Below are positions 8,228 to 16,550 of a stretch of 64,000 nucleotides of DNA, piece after piece. Source of the DNA: Halanaerobium sp046541575. GTDB taxonomy: Bacteria > Bacillota > Halanaerobiia > Halanaerobiales > Halanaerobiaceae. Within the stretch, counting starts at the first letter, position 1. The number at the start of each line of letters is the position of its first letter. The DNA is taken from contig JBKHDA010000001.1 of the NCBI GenBank assembly GCA_046541575.1, positions 1 through 64,000 on the forward strand. The letters are read 5' to 3'. A program made the position numbers and the translations under genes. The notes under the pieces are model-generated. The model was given only the letters and a program-made list of their open reading frames with translations. It ran no database searches and was not told the origin of the DNA.

Positions 8228-8431
8228 ATGGTTTACACAGGAAAAGTTAAGTGGTTTGATGAGAAAAAAGGTTATGGCTTTATTGAAAGAGAAGATGGTG
8301 ACGATGTATTTGTACATTTCTCTGCTCTTCAGCAGGAAGGTTTTAAAACCTTAGAAGAAGGTCAGGAAGTTGAATTTGAAATCGTTGAAGGCGACCGTGG
8401 TCCTCAGGCAGAGAATGTTGACGTTATATAA
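8228..8431 (+). CDS. Cold-shock protein, CspA family
   Basis: 67 residues, the standard length. It begins with the family's GKVKWFDEKKGYGFIE segment, which contains RNP1, followed by RNP2 (DVFVHFSAL). These aromatic residues bind single-stranded RNA and DNA. It acts as an RNA chaperone. AGGAGGA lies just upstream, and the gene has its own promoter and terminator. The paralogue letter cannot be assigned. Confidence 0.97.
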   Translation: MVYTGKVKWFDEKKGYGFIEREDGDDVFVHFSALQQEGFKTLEEGQEVEFEIVEGDRGPQAENVDVI

Positions 8432-8455
8432 TTAAAAAAATAATTATGTAAATTT

Positions 8456-8486
8456 GCCCTGACTATTAATTTAGTCGGGGCTTTTC
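8456..8486 (+). terminator. Terminator of the cold-shock gene
   Basis: GCCCTGACTA (8456-8465) pairs with TAGTCGGGGC (8472-8481), with one G-T pair, followed by TTTTCT. Confidence 0.85.
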
Positions 8487-8599
8487 TATGTTTAATTATA
8501 AAATTAGAATTAAAGTATTGATTTTTATTCTTATAAAATATAGAATTAAATAATAGAATATGATTAATAATTTAGATATAATATGCTGGAGGTATTATA

Positions 8600-9436
8600 A
8601 TGGATTTTAAGATAATAGTTGATAGCTGCTGTGATTTAACTGAGGAAATTAAAGAAAGATTTAATATTTCTACAGCCCCTCTTTCTATAGATATTGAGGA
8701 TCAACATTTTGTAGATGACCAGGATTTAGACCGTGAAGGACTTTTAGAGGCTATGCGAAGTAGTTCTGAGGCTCCAAAAACAGCAAGTCCGGGTCCGGGT
8801 CCCTATTTAGATTTATATCGCAAACATCAAAACTCTTTTGTGGTAACTCTTTCAAAGGAGTTGAGTGCCTCATATCAAAATGCAGTACTGGCAAAAGATT
8901 TACTGGAAAAGGAAGCGGAAGATAAGTTTGTTAAAGTTTTCAATTCATTTAGCGCATCTGCTGGCGAAACAATGATTGCTTATAAATTAGGAGAGTTAAT
9001 TGAATCTGGCTTTACTAGAAATGAAATTGTAGAAAAGGCAGAAAAATATATTGAAGAAATGCAGACCCTATTTGTACTTGATTCTCTAGATAATTTGATT
9101 AAAGCTGGAAGAATGGGAAAACTGAAAGGTAAGATTGCCTCATTTTTTAATATTAAACCTGTTTTAGCTGGAACTTCGGAAGGAACTATAACTCTTATTG
9201 ATAAAGCAAGAGGAAGTAAAAGAGCAATCAGAAAATTAGTTGATAAAATTGGCGAAAAAGGTGAGAACCTGGAAGAAAAAGTCCTGGGTATTGCTCACTG
9301 TAATGCTTTAGAGAAAGCAGAATATATCAAGGAAGAGGCTGCTAAAAGATATAATTTCAGAGAAATTATTATTTTAGAAACAGCTGGAATAAGTACAGTT
9401 TATGCAAATGAAGGTGGTATAGTTCTGGCTTTTTAA
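8600..9436 (+). CDS. DegV family fatty-acid-binding protein
   Basis: 278 residues with GGAGG upstream of ATG 8600. It starts with the family's IIVDSCCDLTEE motif, then has KTASPGPGPY, LSKELSASYQNA and a C-terminal GISTVYANEGGIVLAF. Known DegV/FakB proteins bind a fatty acid and present it to the kinase FakA for phosphorylation and lipid synthesis. No fakA gene is nearby. It sits alone between the cold-shock gene and tRNA-Thr. Confidence 0.92.
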   Translation: MDFKIIVDSCCDLTEEIKERFNISTAPLSIDIEDQHFVDDQDLDREGLLEAMRSSSEAPKTASPGPGPYLDLYRKHQNSFVVTLSKELSASYQNAVLAKDLLEKEAEDKFVKVFNSFSASAGETMIAYKLGELIESGFTRNEIVEKAEKYIEEMQTLFVLDSLDNLIKAGRMGKLKGKIASFFNIKPVLAGTSEGTITLIDKARGSKRAIRKLVDKIGEKGENLEEKVLGIAHCNALEKAEYIKEEAAKRYNFREIIILETAGISTVYANEGGIVLAF

Positions 9437-9457
9437 TTTTATAAAAAAAAGCAGAAA

Positions 9458-9533
9458 GCCGGTGTAGCTCAACTGGTTGAGCAGTGGTATCGTAAACCAC
9501 AGGCTGCAGGTTCAAGTCCTGTCACCGGCTCCA
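9458..9533 (+). tRNA. tRNA-Thr (anticodon CGT)
   Basis: 76 bases with encoded CCA. The acceptor GCCGGTG pairs with CACCGGC. The anticodon stem GTGGT/ACCAC encloses ATCGTAA, anticodon CGT, which reads ACG. The TΨC arm AGGTTCAAGTCCT is intact. It lies 21 bases after the DegV stop and may be read from that transcript. Confidence 0.96.
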
Positions 9534-9544
9534 AAGATAAGATG

Positions 9545-9590
9545 GTACAACACATTTTATTAGATCAATATCATTGCTGTTGTACTTTTA
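9545..9590 (+). terminator. Possible terminator after tRNA-Thr
   Basis: GTACAACA (9545-9552) pairs perfectly with TGTTGTAC (9578-9585), followed by TTTTA. The loop is long (25 bases), so this is a weak terminator at best. Confidence 0.4.
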
Positions 9591-9592
9591 GC

Positions 9593-9621
9593 TTGACATG
9601 TTCAAGTATATTTTTTATAAA
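9593..9621 (+). promoter_or_regulatory. Near-consensus promoter reading against the next gene
   Basis: TTGACA (9593-9598), a 17-base spacer and TATAAA (9616-9621) on the plus strand. The only thing downstream is the 3' end of a minus-strand gene, so transcription would be antisense to it. No plus-strand frame follows. Confidence 0.4.
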
Positions 9622-9635
9622 GAAAAGAATGGATT

Positions 9636-10238
9636 TTAAGCTTTCCAGGCTTCAACAAATTTAGTTAATCCCTGCAGGAAGAATCCTCCTGCAACCCAGT
9701 AATAAACTAATTCTGGATTAGAAATAATTAACATTCCAACAACGACATAAATTAAACCTGAAAATATTAAAGTGATTTTGTTAGTATTATCAACTTCTTC
9801 TGCCAATTTATCCACCCCCGAAATTAATGCGTTTGAATTATAATGTTTTAATATCTTATTTTTAGGATTAAACTCTCCCAGATGAGATCTCAGGTCTTTC
9901 CAGAAATCAGGGAAGAAGATTATATTTAAGAAAATACCACCCAGCAGTAAACTTAATAAATAAGTGGTACTGTGCCAGTAGTCTCCCCAGCTTAATAACA
10001 ATCCGATTTCATCCATAAATAATCCAAGACCAATGCCATACATTAAGGCATTGTCTCTACGATCTACAAATTTTGTTCTAGTTATAGAAAACCAGCCAGC
10101 AGCTGCAATCAAAGCTATACCGATATATAGATGATGGATATGATATCCAAAGAGTATAATATTTGAACCAATATAAAATTGTATATCACCAGTTTTAGCA
10201 GCAGTTGAAGCAGCACTACCTGCAGAACCTGCAATCAT
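9636..10238 (-). CDS. Hypothetical multi-helix membrane protein; true start uncertain
   Basis: 200 residues from ATG 10238, with about five membrane helices and a conserved-looking HIHHLYIG segment followed by MYGIGLGLFMDEIGLLL. I do not recognise the family with certainty. ATG 10238 has no ribosome-binding site. The frame stays open upstream for 37 codons and encodes another membrane helix (IPFIISSSYLLTFLFIRLAV). It runs back to a strong GGAGGTGA at 10360-10353, where only ATA (10349-10347) or ATC (10346-10344) could start. The real protein is probably about 236 residues with a non-standard start, or there is a mutation or base-call error at the start codon. Confidence 0.65.
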   Translation of the reverse strand: MIAGSAGSAASTAAKTGDIQFYIGSNIILFGYHIHHLYIGIALIAAAGWFSITRTKFVDRRDNALMYGIGLGLFMDEIGLLLSWGDYWHSTTYLLSLLLGGIFLNIIFFPDFWKDLRSHLGEFNPKNKILKHYNSNALISGVDKLAEEVDNTNKITLIFSGLIYVVVGMLIISNPELVYYWVAGGFFLQGLTKFVEAWKA

Positions 10239-10361
10239 TACTGCCAGTCTGATAAAGAGAAATGTTAAAAGATAAGAGCTGCTGATGATAAATGGGATAG
10301 TTTTATCCTGGTCGCCTTTTTCTTGATGATTTTTTTGAGTAGAGATTATAAATCACCTCCA

Positions 10362-10592
10362 GCAGTGATATTTATTTAAGTATAAGAAAAGCTCTATTTT
10401 ATTGCAAGCATTTATCAAATGAATTATTTGAATTTTTTGTGATATTTAAAATATAAATTACTTAATTTTAATTTAAATTAATAATGGAATACTTTAGCTG
10501 CTGCAGAGCTTTATAAAATAAAGGTAAATCATTATTAATCAAGAATATAAATAATATAAAGAAAGTTAGTTTAGATTTTAATTATCTAATAA
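10362..10592. other. AT-rich gap upstream of the riboswitch
   Basis: No reading frame of note. It should hold the promoters of both divergent genes. I see no consensus -35/-10 pair that stands out from the AT background. Confidence 0.3.
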
Positions 10593-10670
10593 AAAGGCAA
10601 AACTGCTGAAAAGCAGTGACGCAAAGCTATGGGGTCTGAGGCTGAAAACTCTGATTGCCCGGCTGCCACC
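10593..10670 (+). promoter_or_regulatory. Cyclic di-GMP-I (GEMM-I) riboswitch
   Basis: The order of conserved elements is diagnostic: AAAGGCAAA, a hairpin ACTGCTGAAAAGCAGT, the near-invariant GACGCAAAGCTA, GGGG, a second stem with a GAAA loop (GAGGCTGAAAACTC), then TTGCCCGGCTGCC closing the outer helix. GEMM-I aptamers bind cyclic di-GMP. It lies about 50 bases upstream of the FapA gene. The sequence right after it (10665-10690) can form CCACCTT/AAGGTTGG followed by TTCTTTG, a possible expression-platform hairpin. The direction of control (on or off) cannot be read with confidence. Confidence 0.93.
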
Positions 10671-10697
10671 TTTTGCCAGAAGGTTGGTTCTTTGTTA
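10665..10697 (+). terminator. Possible expression-platform hairpin of the c-di-GMP riboswitch
   Basis: CCACCTTTT and the following AAGGTTGG can pair over about nine positions with one mismatch, and TTCTTTGTT follows. The left arm overlaps the 3' edge of the aptamer, so it could compete with the closing helix of the aptamer. Confidence 0.45.
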
Positions 10698-10720
10698 ATA
10701 CAAAGGAAGAAGGTGTAATA

Positions 10721-12514
10721 ATGGAAAATAATGATGGAACTGTAGAAATCAGACAGGGTAAAATTCTCGTATCTGATCCAGAAGGAAATGGACGTTATGC
10801 TAGAATCAAAGCTGGGGAAGGAATTGAAATATATTTAAATGGTGAAAGGCTAAAAGAAGAGGGTGTAGTTTTTGCAGATAGTAAATTAGAAATAGAAAAA
10901 AAGACTCAAGAATTAAAAAAAGAATTGAGTCTGGAGTTGGAGAATAATGCTATGCAGGCTTATCTTAATATTGAACTTGAATCCTCTTATCAGTTAAAAG
11001 TTAAAGATCATCCTCCTGTTAATTTACTGGAAGTTGAAGCTGAAATAATAAATGAAGAAATTCCTGAAATCAAAAAATCGGAAATATCAATTCTTTTGCT
11101 TAAAAATCGAGTTAGATATGGGGTAAAAGAAGAAGTTATAAAAAAAATAATAGAAAGAAATGAAGCTGGAAGGTATTTAATTGCTGAAGGTAAAAAAGTA
11201 AAAAAAGGACGGGATGCAAAAATAGAAGCAGTAGAAAAAGAAGAGAGATCTTTAACAAGAAATTTCAACTGTATTACATCCTTTTCTGTAGGAGAAGTTG
11301 TTGCTGAAAAAATCCCTGCAGTGCCCGGTGAAGATGGTTTAAATGTTCAGAAGGAAAAAATCAAAGCTCCACCGGTTAAGGACTATCAGCTAACAGCAGC
11401 TGATGGAATTAAATTAATTGAAGATAACATGAAAGCAGTAGCTCTGGAGGCAGGAAGACCTAAGATTGAAAAGAAAAAGGATAAATTTGTAGTTTCAATT
11501 GTTCCCCAGTATGTAATCAATGGTGATGTTGATAAAAAAACAGGAAATATTAAATATGAAGGGGACTTAATAGTTCAGGGAGGTATTTTTGATTATTTTG
11601 ATGTTAGAATAGGAAATAATCTTCAGGTTAAAAAAAGTATAGCAGGTTGTAAGGCTTCCGTAGATGGGGATGTTCTGGTTAAAGAAAATATTGTGCACAG
11701 CGAAATTACAGCAGGTTTATTTTTGCCGACAGAATTAATAAATAGGATAAAAAAACTGCATGAACAGCTTCAGCTTCTGCTGCAGGCAGTTGAAGAGATT
11801 TTAGGAGCTGCTAAAGAAAGAATGGGGTTTTTAGAAAAAAATATGCAGCTGGGTAGAATTTTACGGCTGCTTTTGACTGATAAATTTAAGGAATTGCCAC
11901 CCCTGGTTTCTAAATTGGCAGAAGAAATGGAAGAATTTAATCTTGAATGGAAAGCTGCTTCAACTTTAAAAGAGCTGCATTCAGAATTTAAAGGTTACAA
12001 AAAAATTCTCAGAATAAAAAATACCGAACTTTTTGAAGAACTTAAAAAGGAGCTAAGAGAAATCATTGACTCACAGGAAAATTTAAATGAGTCACATGTT
12101 TATGCAGAATATATACAGAATTCAGAAATTACTGCTTCAGGAAATGTAGTTATTATGAAAAAGGGTTGTTATAATTCTATTATTCATTCAGGAAAAAATA
12201 TAATTAACCTTGTTGGTAAGGGGTTTATTAAAGGTGGAGAGTATTTTGCCCAGAAATATATTTATCTAAAAGAAGTCGGCAGTTCTTTAAGTGTTACTGA
12301 TTTTAATATTGGTAAAGGTATTTATATTAAACATTCAGAGGGAAATACTAGAATTACTGCTCCTAATGATTTACTTTTTATTGATAAACCAAGGTCAAAT
12401 ATTTATTTAGAAGTCAATGATAAGGGACTACTCGAACAAAAGTCTGGTGTTCCTGATATAAAAAGACTAAAAGAACTCTCTACTTATCAGCAGATACCTG
12501 TAGTAAAATCATGA
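10721..12514 (+). CDS. FapA family (DUF342) polymer-forming protein
   Basis: 597 residues. ATG 10721 has GAAGAAGGTG upstream; a longer frame back to 10655 only translates the riboswitch and is rejected. It carries the DUF342/FapA pattern: an N-terminal region ending with VEKEERSL, VGEVVAEKIPAVPGEDGLNV, then NGDVDKKTGNIKYEGDLIV leading into a repetitive beta-helix (VDGDVLVKENI, SEITAGLF), a coiled coil near 350-450 and a second beta-helix at the end. FapA proteins affect flagellar assembly or surface organisation in other bacteria. Control by c-di-GMP and the HD-GYP gene 12 bases downstream link it to motility or attachment. Confidence 0.88.
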   Translation: MENNDGTVEIRQGKILVSDPEGNGRYARIKAGEGIEIYLNGERLKEEGVVFADSKLEIEKKTQELKKELSLELENNAMQAYLNIELESSYQLKVKDHPPVNLLEVEAEIINEEIPEIKKSEISILLLKNRVRYGVKEEVIKKIIERNEAGRYLIAEGKKVKKGRDAKIEAVEKEERSLTRNFNCITSFSVGEVVAEKIPAVPGEDGLNVQKEKIKAPPVKDYQLTAADGIKLIEDNMKAVALEAGRPKIEKKKDKFVVSIVPQYVINGDVDKKTGNIKYEGDLIVQGGIFDYFDVRIGNNLQVKKSIAGCKASVDGDVLVKENIVHSEITAGLFLPTELINRIKKLHEQLQLLLQAVEEILGAAKERMGFLEKNMQLGRILRLLLTDKFKELPPLVSKLAEEMEEFNLEWKAASTLKELHSEFKGYKKILRIKNTELFEELKKELREIIDSQENLNESHVYAEYIQNSEITASGNVVIMKKGCYNSIIHSGKNIINLVGKGFIKGGEYFAQKYIYLKEVGSSLSVTDFNIGKGIYIKHSEGNTRITAPNDLLFIDKPRSNIYLEVNDKGLLEQKSGVPDIKRLKELSTYQQIPVVKS

Positions 12515-12526
12515 GGAGGATTATTT

Positions 12527-13084
12527 ATGAATAATGAAATGGATTTGATTTTACTTTTGTTTGAAGGGCATGATTTACACAACCAAAAACATGCTCAAAA
12601 AACTGCAATTTTCGCTGAAATGATGGCAGCAGAGTTAGAAATGACTAAAAACGAAATTGAGATTTTAAAAAAAGGAGCTCTGCTGCATGATATAGGTAAA
12701 CTGATGCTGCCCCATGATATTCTAAATAAACCTGGGAAATTGGATAATCTGGAAAAAGAGGTAATTAACGAGCATCCAGAAATTGGAGCTAATTTGTTAG
12801 AAGAAGCTGGTTATGATCAAAGGATAATAGAAATTTCAAAATATCACCATGAGTGGTGGGATGGAAGTGGTTATCCTGAGGGTTTAGAAAGAGAAGAGAT
12901 TCCTTTGATGGCCCAGATTATATCCATTATCTCTGCTTTTGATGTGATGACAACTTCTAGTATTTATTCATCAATTAAATCGATTGAAACAGCTCTTGAA
13001 GAACTTGATGAATATAGTGGTATTCAATTTTCTCCTAAAATGGTAGAAGTTTTTACTAAAATTGTAAGCAGAGAAATTATTTAA
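12527..13084 (+). CDS. Stand-alone HD-GYP c-di-GMP phosphodiesterase
   Basis: 185 residues, essentially one HD-GYP domain. GAGGAGG precedes ATG 12527. The metal ligands are present: HDIGK (about 53-57), HPEIG, and YHHEWWDGSGYP (about 105-116). The last part (YSGIQFSPKMVEVF) is the usual end of the fold. HD-GYP enzymes hydrolyse cyclic di-GMP. Its transcript starts with a c-di-GMP riboswitch, so the enzyme that lowers the signal is controlled by the signal, a feedback loop. It has no sensor domain, so any input must come from FapA or another partner. Confidence 0.9.
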   Translation: MNNEMDLILLLFEGHDLHNQKHAQKTAIFAEMMAAELEMTKNEIEILKKGALLHDIGKLMLPHDILNKPGKLDNLEKEVINEHPEIGANLLEEAGYDQRIIEISKYHHEWWDGSGYPEGLEREEIPLMAQIISIISAFDVMTTSSIYSSIKSIETALEELDEYSGIQFSPKMVEVFTKIVSREII

Positions 13085-13375
13085 ACAGGGAAAATGGAAT
13101 TATTATTTTAAATTCGTTATCTGAGGTTAAACATAAAAAAATAATTAAGTTAAGGTTGATATTTATGATTAGAATTAATCGAAGCTTGATTTTAATAATT
13201 TTATTACAGCGATTGTTATTTCTGGATGAGTTTAAATTAAAAAATGAAAATTAGAAACTTTTCTAAAAATATAATAAAAAATTAAACAATAGTCAAAAAA
13301 AAGAGGTTGTACTGTTTAGTTAACGATAATCCCTTTAAATCAAAATTGATAGTACTCTTTCTTTTGCTAATCAGC
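13085..13375. other. Gene-free gap
   Basis: About 290 AT-rich bases with no credible frame, RNA gene or clear terminator for the HD-GYP gene. The promoter of the next gene begins at 13376. Confidence 0.4.
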
Positions 13376-13403
13376 TTGACAATCTCCTATAAAAAGTTAT
13401 AAA
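13376..13403 (+). promoter_or_regulatory. Sigma-A promoter of the aminotransferase gene
   Basis: Perfect TTGACA (13376-13381), a 16-base spacer and TATAAA (13398-13403), 37 bases before the chosen start codon. Confidence 0.7.
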
Positions 13404-13440
13404 ATCTATATTAGACTGAAAATTTATGGGAGTGATTTTT

Positions 13441-14577
13441 GTGAGTGATTTATTAATAATGACACCCGGCCCAACTGAGGTCAGCGAAGAAGTTAGACGG
13501 GCAATGAGTCGCAAAATTACCAACCCTGATCTTGATCCTGAATTTTTTGATTTCTACCTGGATGTCAGCTCCAAACTGCAGCAGGTTATGAGAACCAAAA
13601 ATGATGTGATTATTATGAGTGGGGAGGGAATTTTAGGACTGGAATCTGCCTGTGCTTCTTTAATTGAACCAGGTGATAGGGTTTTAGTCTTAGATAATGG
13701 AATCTTCGGCAGAGGATTTGCAGATTTTGCTGATCTTTATGGAGCAGATGTTATAAAATGGGAATTCCCATATAATAAAGAAATTGATATAGATAAATTA
13801 GAGGAAAAGCTGATAGAGGAAAATGATTTTAAATTTGCTACCTTTGTTCATTGTGAAACTCCTACTGGAATAATAAATAATGCAGAAAAAATTACTGAGT
13901 TATTAAATAGATATAATATTTTATCTGTTGTAGATTCAGTTTCTGCAGTTGGAGGTGTACCGATAGAAGTAGATCAATGGGGAATTGATATTATTCTTGG
14001 CGGTTCACAAAAGTGCCTTTCAGTGCCTCCTGGATTGACCTTTATGAGTGTTAGTGATTCAGCCTGGGAAGCAGTTAATAACAGAGAAACTGCTGTTAGG
14101 GGCTATTATACCAATTTGAAGCTCTGGCAGAACTGGTATGAGGAGAAATATTTCCCCTATACTCAGGCAGTAAGTGATATTTATGCCTTAGATGCAGCCT
14201 TAGATAAATGGCTGGCAGATAAAGAAGTTTTCCAGCGCCACAGTAAAATTGCTGCAGCAGTTAGAAAAGCGATAGAATTATCTAACCTTAGCTTATATGC
14301 TGAAGCTGGTTATTCTGATACAGTAACTGCAATAGAAATTCCAGCTGGAATCAGTTATCAGGAATTAAATCAATTGATGACAGAAAGTCATAATGTAATG
14401 ATTGCAGCTTCACTGGGAGAATTCGAAGATAAATTAATCCGAATTGGCCATATGGGAGAAAATTGTTATGAAGAAAAGCTGTATCGAACTTTAAAAGCTT
14501 TTGATCACAGCTTAAGAGAACTTGGTTTTGGGCTAAATGTAGAATTACATAAAATATTTGTAAATGAAATGAATTAA
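13441..14577 (+). CDS. Class V aminotransferase (serine/alanine-glyoxylate type)
   Basis: 378 residues. GTG 13441 is chosen because GGGAGTGA lies five bases before it; ATG 13426 adds five residues but has no site. The start LLIMTPGPTEV is the family hallmark. SGEGILGLESAC, HCETPTGI, VVDSVSAVGG and GGSQKCLSVPPGL follow; Lys191 in the last should hold pyridoxal phosphate. The family includes serine-pyruvate, alanine-glyoxylate and phosphonate transaminases, and the substrate cannot be fixed from sequence. It has its own promoter and is followed by a palindrome that may terminate it. Confidence 0.88.
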   Translation: MSDLLIMTPGPTEVSEEVRRAMSRKITNPDLDPEFFDFYLDVSSKLQQVMRTKNDVIIMSGEGILGLESACASLIEPGDRVLVLDNGIFGRGFADFADLYGADVIKWEFPYNKEIDIDKLEEKLIEENDFKFATFVHCETPTGIINNAEKITELLNRYNILSVVDSVSAVGGVPIEVDQWGIDIILGGSQKCLSVPPGLTFMSVSDSAWEAVNNRETAVRGYYTNLKLWQNWYEEKYFPYTQAVSDIYALDAALDKWLADKEVFQRHSKIAAAVRKAIELSNLSLYAEAGYSDTVTAIEIPAGISYQELNQLMTESHNVMIAASLGEFEDKLIRIGHMGENCYEEKLYRTLKAFDHSLRELGFGLNVELHKIFVNEMN

Positions 14578-14580
14578 GTG

Positions 14581-14629
14581 TGTTGGTACCGGGTACTTGG
14601 ATTTTTTTACCAAGTACCCGGTACCAACA
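14581..14629. repeat. GGTACC-type palindromic repeat, intact copy
   Basis: Two perfect 20-base arms (14581-14600 and 14610-14629), beginning TGTTGGTACCGGGTACTTGG on the left, around the loop ATTTTTTTA. TTTTTG follows at 14630, so it could end the aminotransferase transcript. The same arms recur near 26754, 37211, 40154 and 45844, so this is a dispersed family rather than a simple terminator. Confidence 0.85.
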
Positions 14630-14777
14630 TTTTTGTGTGATTGAACAAAAAAGATGTTATAATTTATAGATGGCTAACAAAGACAAAAATATCCTATCAA
14701 GTTATAATATTAGTAGTAAGTAATTTTTTTAGCTTAAATTGTGAAATATATAGCATTAAAAATAAGGAGGATATTAA

Positions 14778-16550
14778 GTGCAAATAAGCGAAAAGTTGGT
14801 CGAAGAAATTAATGAAATTATTGATGACTGTTTAGCAGATGAACCACCTTACTGTCAGGCTAGATGTCCCTTGAATATAGATGTACAGGGATATGTTACT
14901 CTGATAGGTGAGGGAAAATATCGGGAAGCCCTTGAACTGATTAGAGAAAGTACTCCTTTTCCAGGGATTTTAGGAAGAGTTTGTGCCCATCCTTGTGAAG
15001 AAGAATGTAAAAGGGGAGAAGTTGAAGCAGCTCTTTCAATTAAAAACCTAAAACGTTTTGCTGCAGATATGGCAGATGATCCCGAAAAATGGGATTTATC
15101 AAGAGCTCCAGAAACAGGCAAAAAAGTTGCGATTATTGGAGCAGGTCCTGCCGGTGCTACTGCGGCCTATGATCTACAGAAAAAGGGTCATCAGGTAGAA
15201 ATATTTGAATCTCTTCCGGTAGTTGGTGGAATGTTGAGAGTAGGTATTCCAGCTTATAGATTACCAGAAGCTGTAATAGATCAGGAATATAGCATTTTAG
15301 AAAAATTAGGAGTCAACATTCACCTGAATACAGAAGTGGGTGAGGATGTTGAGTTTGAAGCTTTAAAAGCTGATTATGATGCAGTATTTGTGGCTGTAGG
15401 AGCACATAATGCTGTTATGATTCCGGTTGAAGGTTCTGATCTTGAAGGAGTATTAGAAGGAGCAGAGTTTTTAAGAAAAGCCGGTTTAAATGAAGAAATT
15501 GAGATTGGGAAAAAAGTTGTAGTTATTGGTGGTGGAAATGTGGCAATGGATGTTGCCAGAACCGCCTGGCGAGTAGGGGCAGAAGAAATTCATGTAGCCT
15601 GTCTTGAATGCAGAAATGAAATGCCAGCACATTCCTGGGAAATTGAAGATGCAGAAGAAGAAGGAATAATTATGCATCCGGGCTGGGGTCCTCAAAAAAT
15701 CGAGGGTAATAAAAAAGTAGAATCTATGACTTTTAAAAAATGTACTCAGGTATTTGATGAAGAAGGTAATTTTAATCCCGACTATTGTGAAGACAATCTT
15801 AAAACTATAGAAGCAGATAATGTTATTTTTGCAATTGGTCAGCGCTCTGATACTTCTTTTATTAATGAAGATCTAAATATTAATGATGTAGATCAGCTTA
15901 CACTTCAGACAGAAGCTGATAATGTATTCGGTGGTGGAGACTGTATTGGTAAACCATTATTAGCAGTTGAAGCAATGTCTCACGGTAAAAAGGCTGCAAA
16001 ATCTATTGATCGTTATCTGAATAATGAAGATCTTGTTGAAGATCGTGAAAGAGAAGGCGCTTATGAAAGTGAACTACAGAAAGAATTAACTGGTGAAGAA
16101 CCAATTCGAAAGAGAATAGATATGAGAATGCTTGATATTGAAGAAAGAAAAAATAACTTTAAAGAAGTAGAATTAGGCTTTAATGTTTCAGAAGCAAAGG
16201 GAGAAGCTCTGCGCTGTCTGGAATGTGAATGTAAAGAATGTATGAAAGAATGTATTATGTTAGATCAGTACAGTGATTCACCAAAAGAATTATTTGAAAG
16301 AGTAAAAATGGATGAAGTAGATCCCCTGGTTTACTTTTCCTGTAATATGTGCAGTCAGTGTACTATTGCCTGTCCAAATGATTTTGAAATAAAAGATAAG
16401 TTTATGCAGTTGAGAAAGATTCTTGTTAAAGAAAATAATGGAGAATCACCTATTGATGGACATAAAGCAATTAAATGGCATCAGAGATTAGGTTTCTCAA
16501 AATTATTTACAACAACTCAGGCTGCGGTTGATGAGGAGGATTCTAAATAA
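14778..16550 (+). CDS. GltD-like NAD(P)H flavoprotein fused to an HdrC-like iron-sulfur domain
   Basis: 590 residues, GTG start with AAGGAGG. The N-terminal Cys-rich domain (CQARCPLN, CAHPCEEECKRG) is the iron-sulfur module of glutamate-synthase small subunits. FAD fold GAGPAGATAAYDL near residue 118, NAD(P) fold GGGNVAMDVARTAWRVGA near 250, and GGGDCIGKP closing the FAD site. Beyond the usual GltD end, residues about 440-590 add CLECECKECMKEC and CNMCSQCTIACP, a classical CxxCxxCxxxC cluster as in HdrC. The stop overlaps the next gene's ATG, an HdrB-like protein. Inference: electrons go from NAD(P)H through FAD and the clusters to the partner's site. No GltB is present, so it is not glutamate synthase. 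Confidence 0.85.
   Translation: MQISEKLVEEINEIIDDCLADEPPYCQARCPLNIDVQGYVTLIGEGKYREALELIRESTPFPGILGRVCAHPCEEECKRGEVEAALSIKNLKRFAADMADDPEKWDLSRAPETGKKVAIIGAGPAGATAAYDLQKKGHQVEIFESLPVVGGMLRVGIPAYRLPEAVIDQEYSILEKLGVNIHLNTEVGEDVEFEALKADYDAVFVAVGAHNAVMIPVEGSDLEGVLEGAEFLRKAGLNEEIEIGKKVVVIGGGNVAMDVARTAWRVGAEEIHVACLECRNEMPAHSWEIEDAEEEGIIMHPGWGPQKIEGNKKVESMTFKKCTQVFDEEGNFNPDYCEDNLKTIEADNVIFAIGQRSDTSFINEDLNINDVDQLTLQTEADNVFGGGDCIGKPLLAVEAMSHGKKAAKSIDRYLNNEDLVEDREREGAYESELQKELTGEEPIRKRIDMRMLDIEERKNNFKEVELGFNVSEAKGEALRCLECECKECMKECIMLDQYSDSPKELFERVKMDEVDPLVYFSCNMCSQCTIACPNDFEIKDKFMQLRKILVKENNGESPIDGHKAIKWHQRLGFSKLFTTTQAAVDEEDSK

Noticed and set aside
10655..10720. 22-codon N-terminal extension of the FapA gene
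   Set aside because: It translates the end of the c-di-GMP riboswitch; ATG 10721 has its own ribosome-binding site.
14778..16550. Call as glutamate synthase small subunit GltD
   Set aside because: No GltB gene, extra C-terminal clusters and a coupled HdrB-like partner argue against glutamate synthesis.
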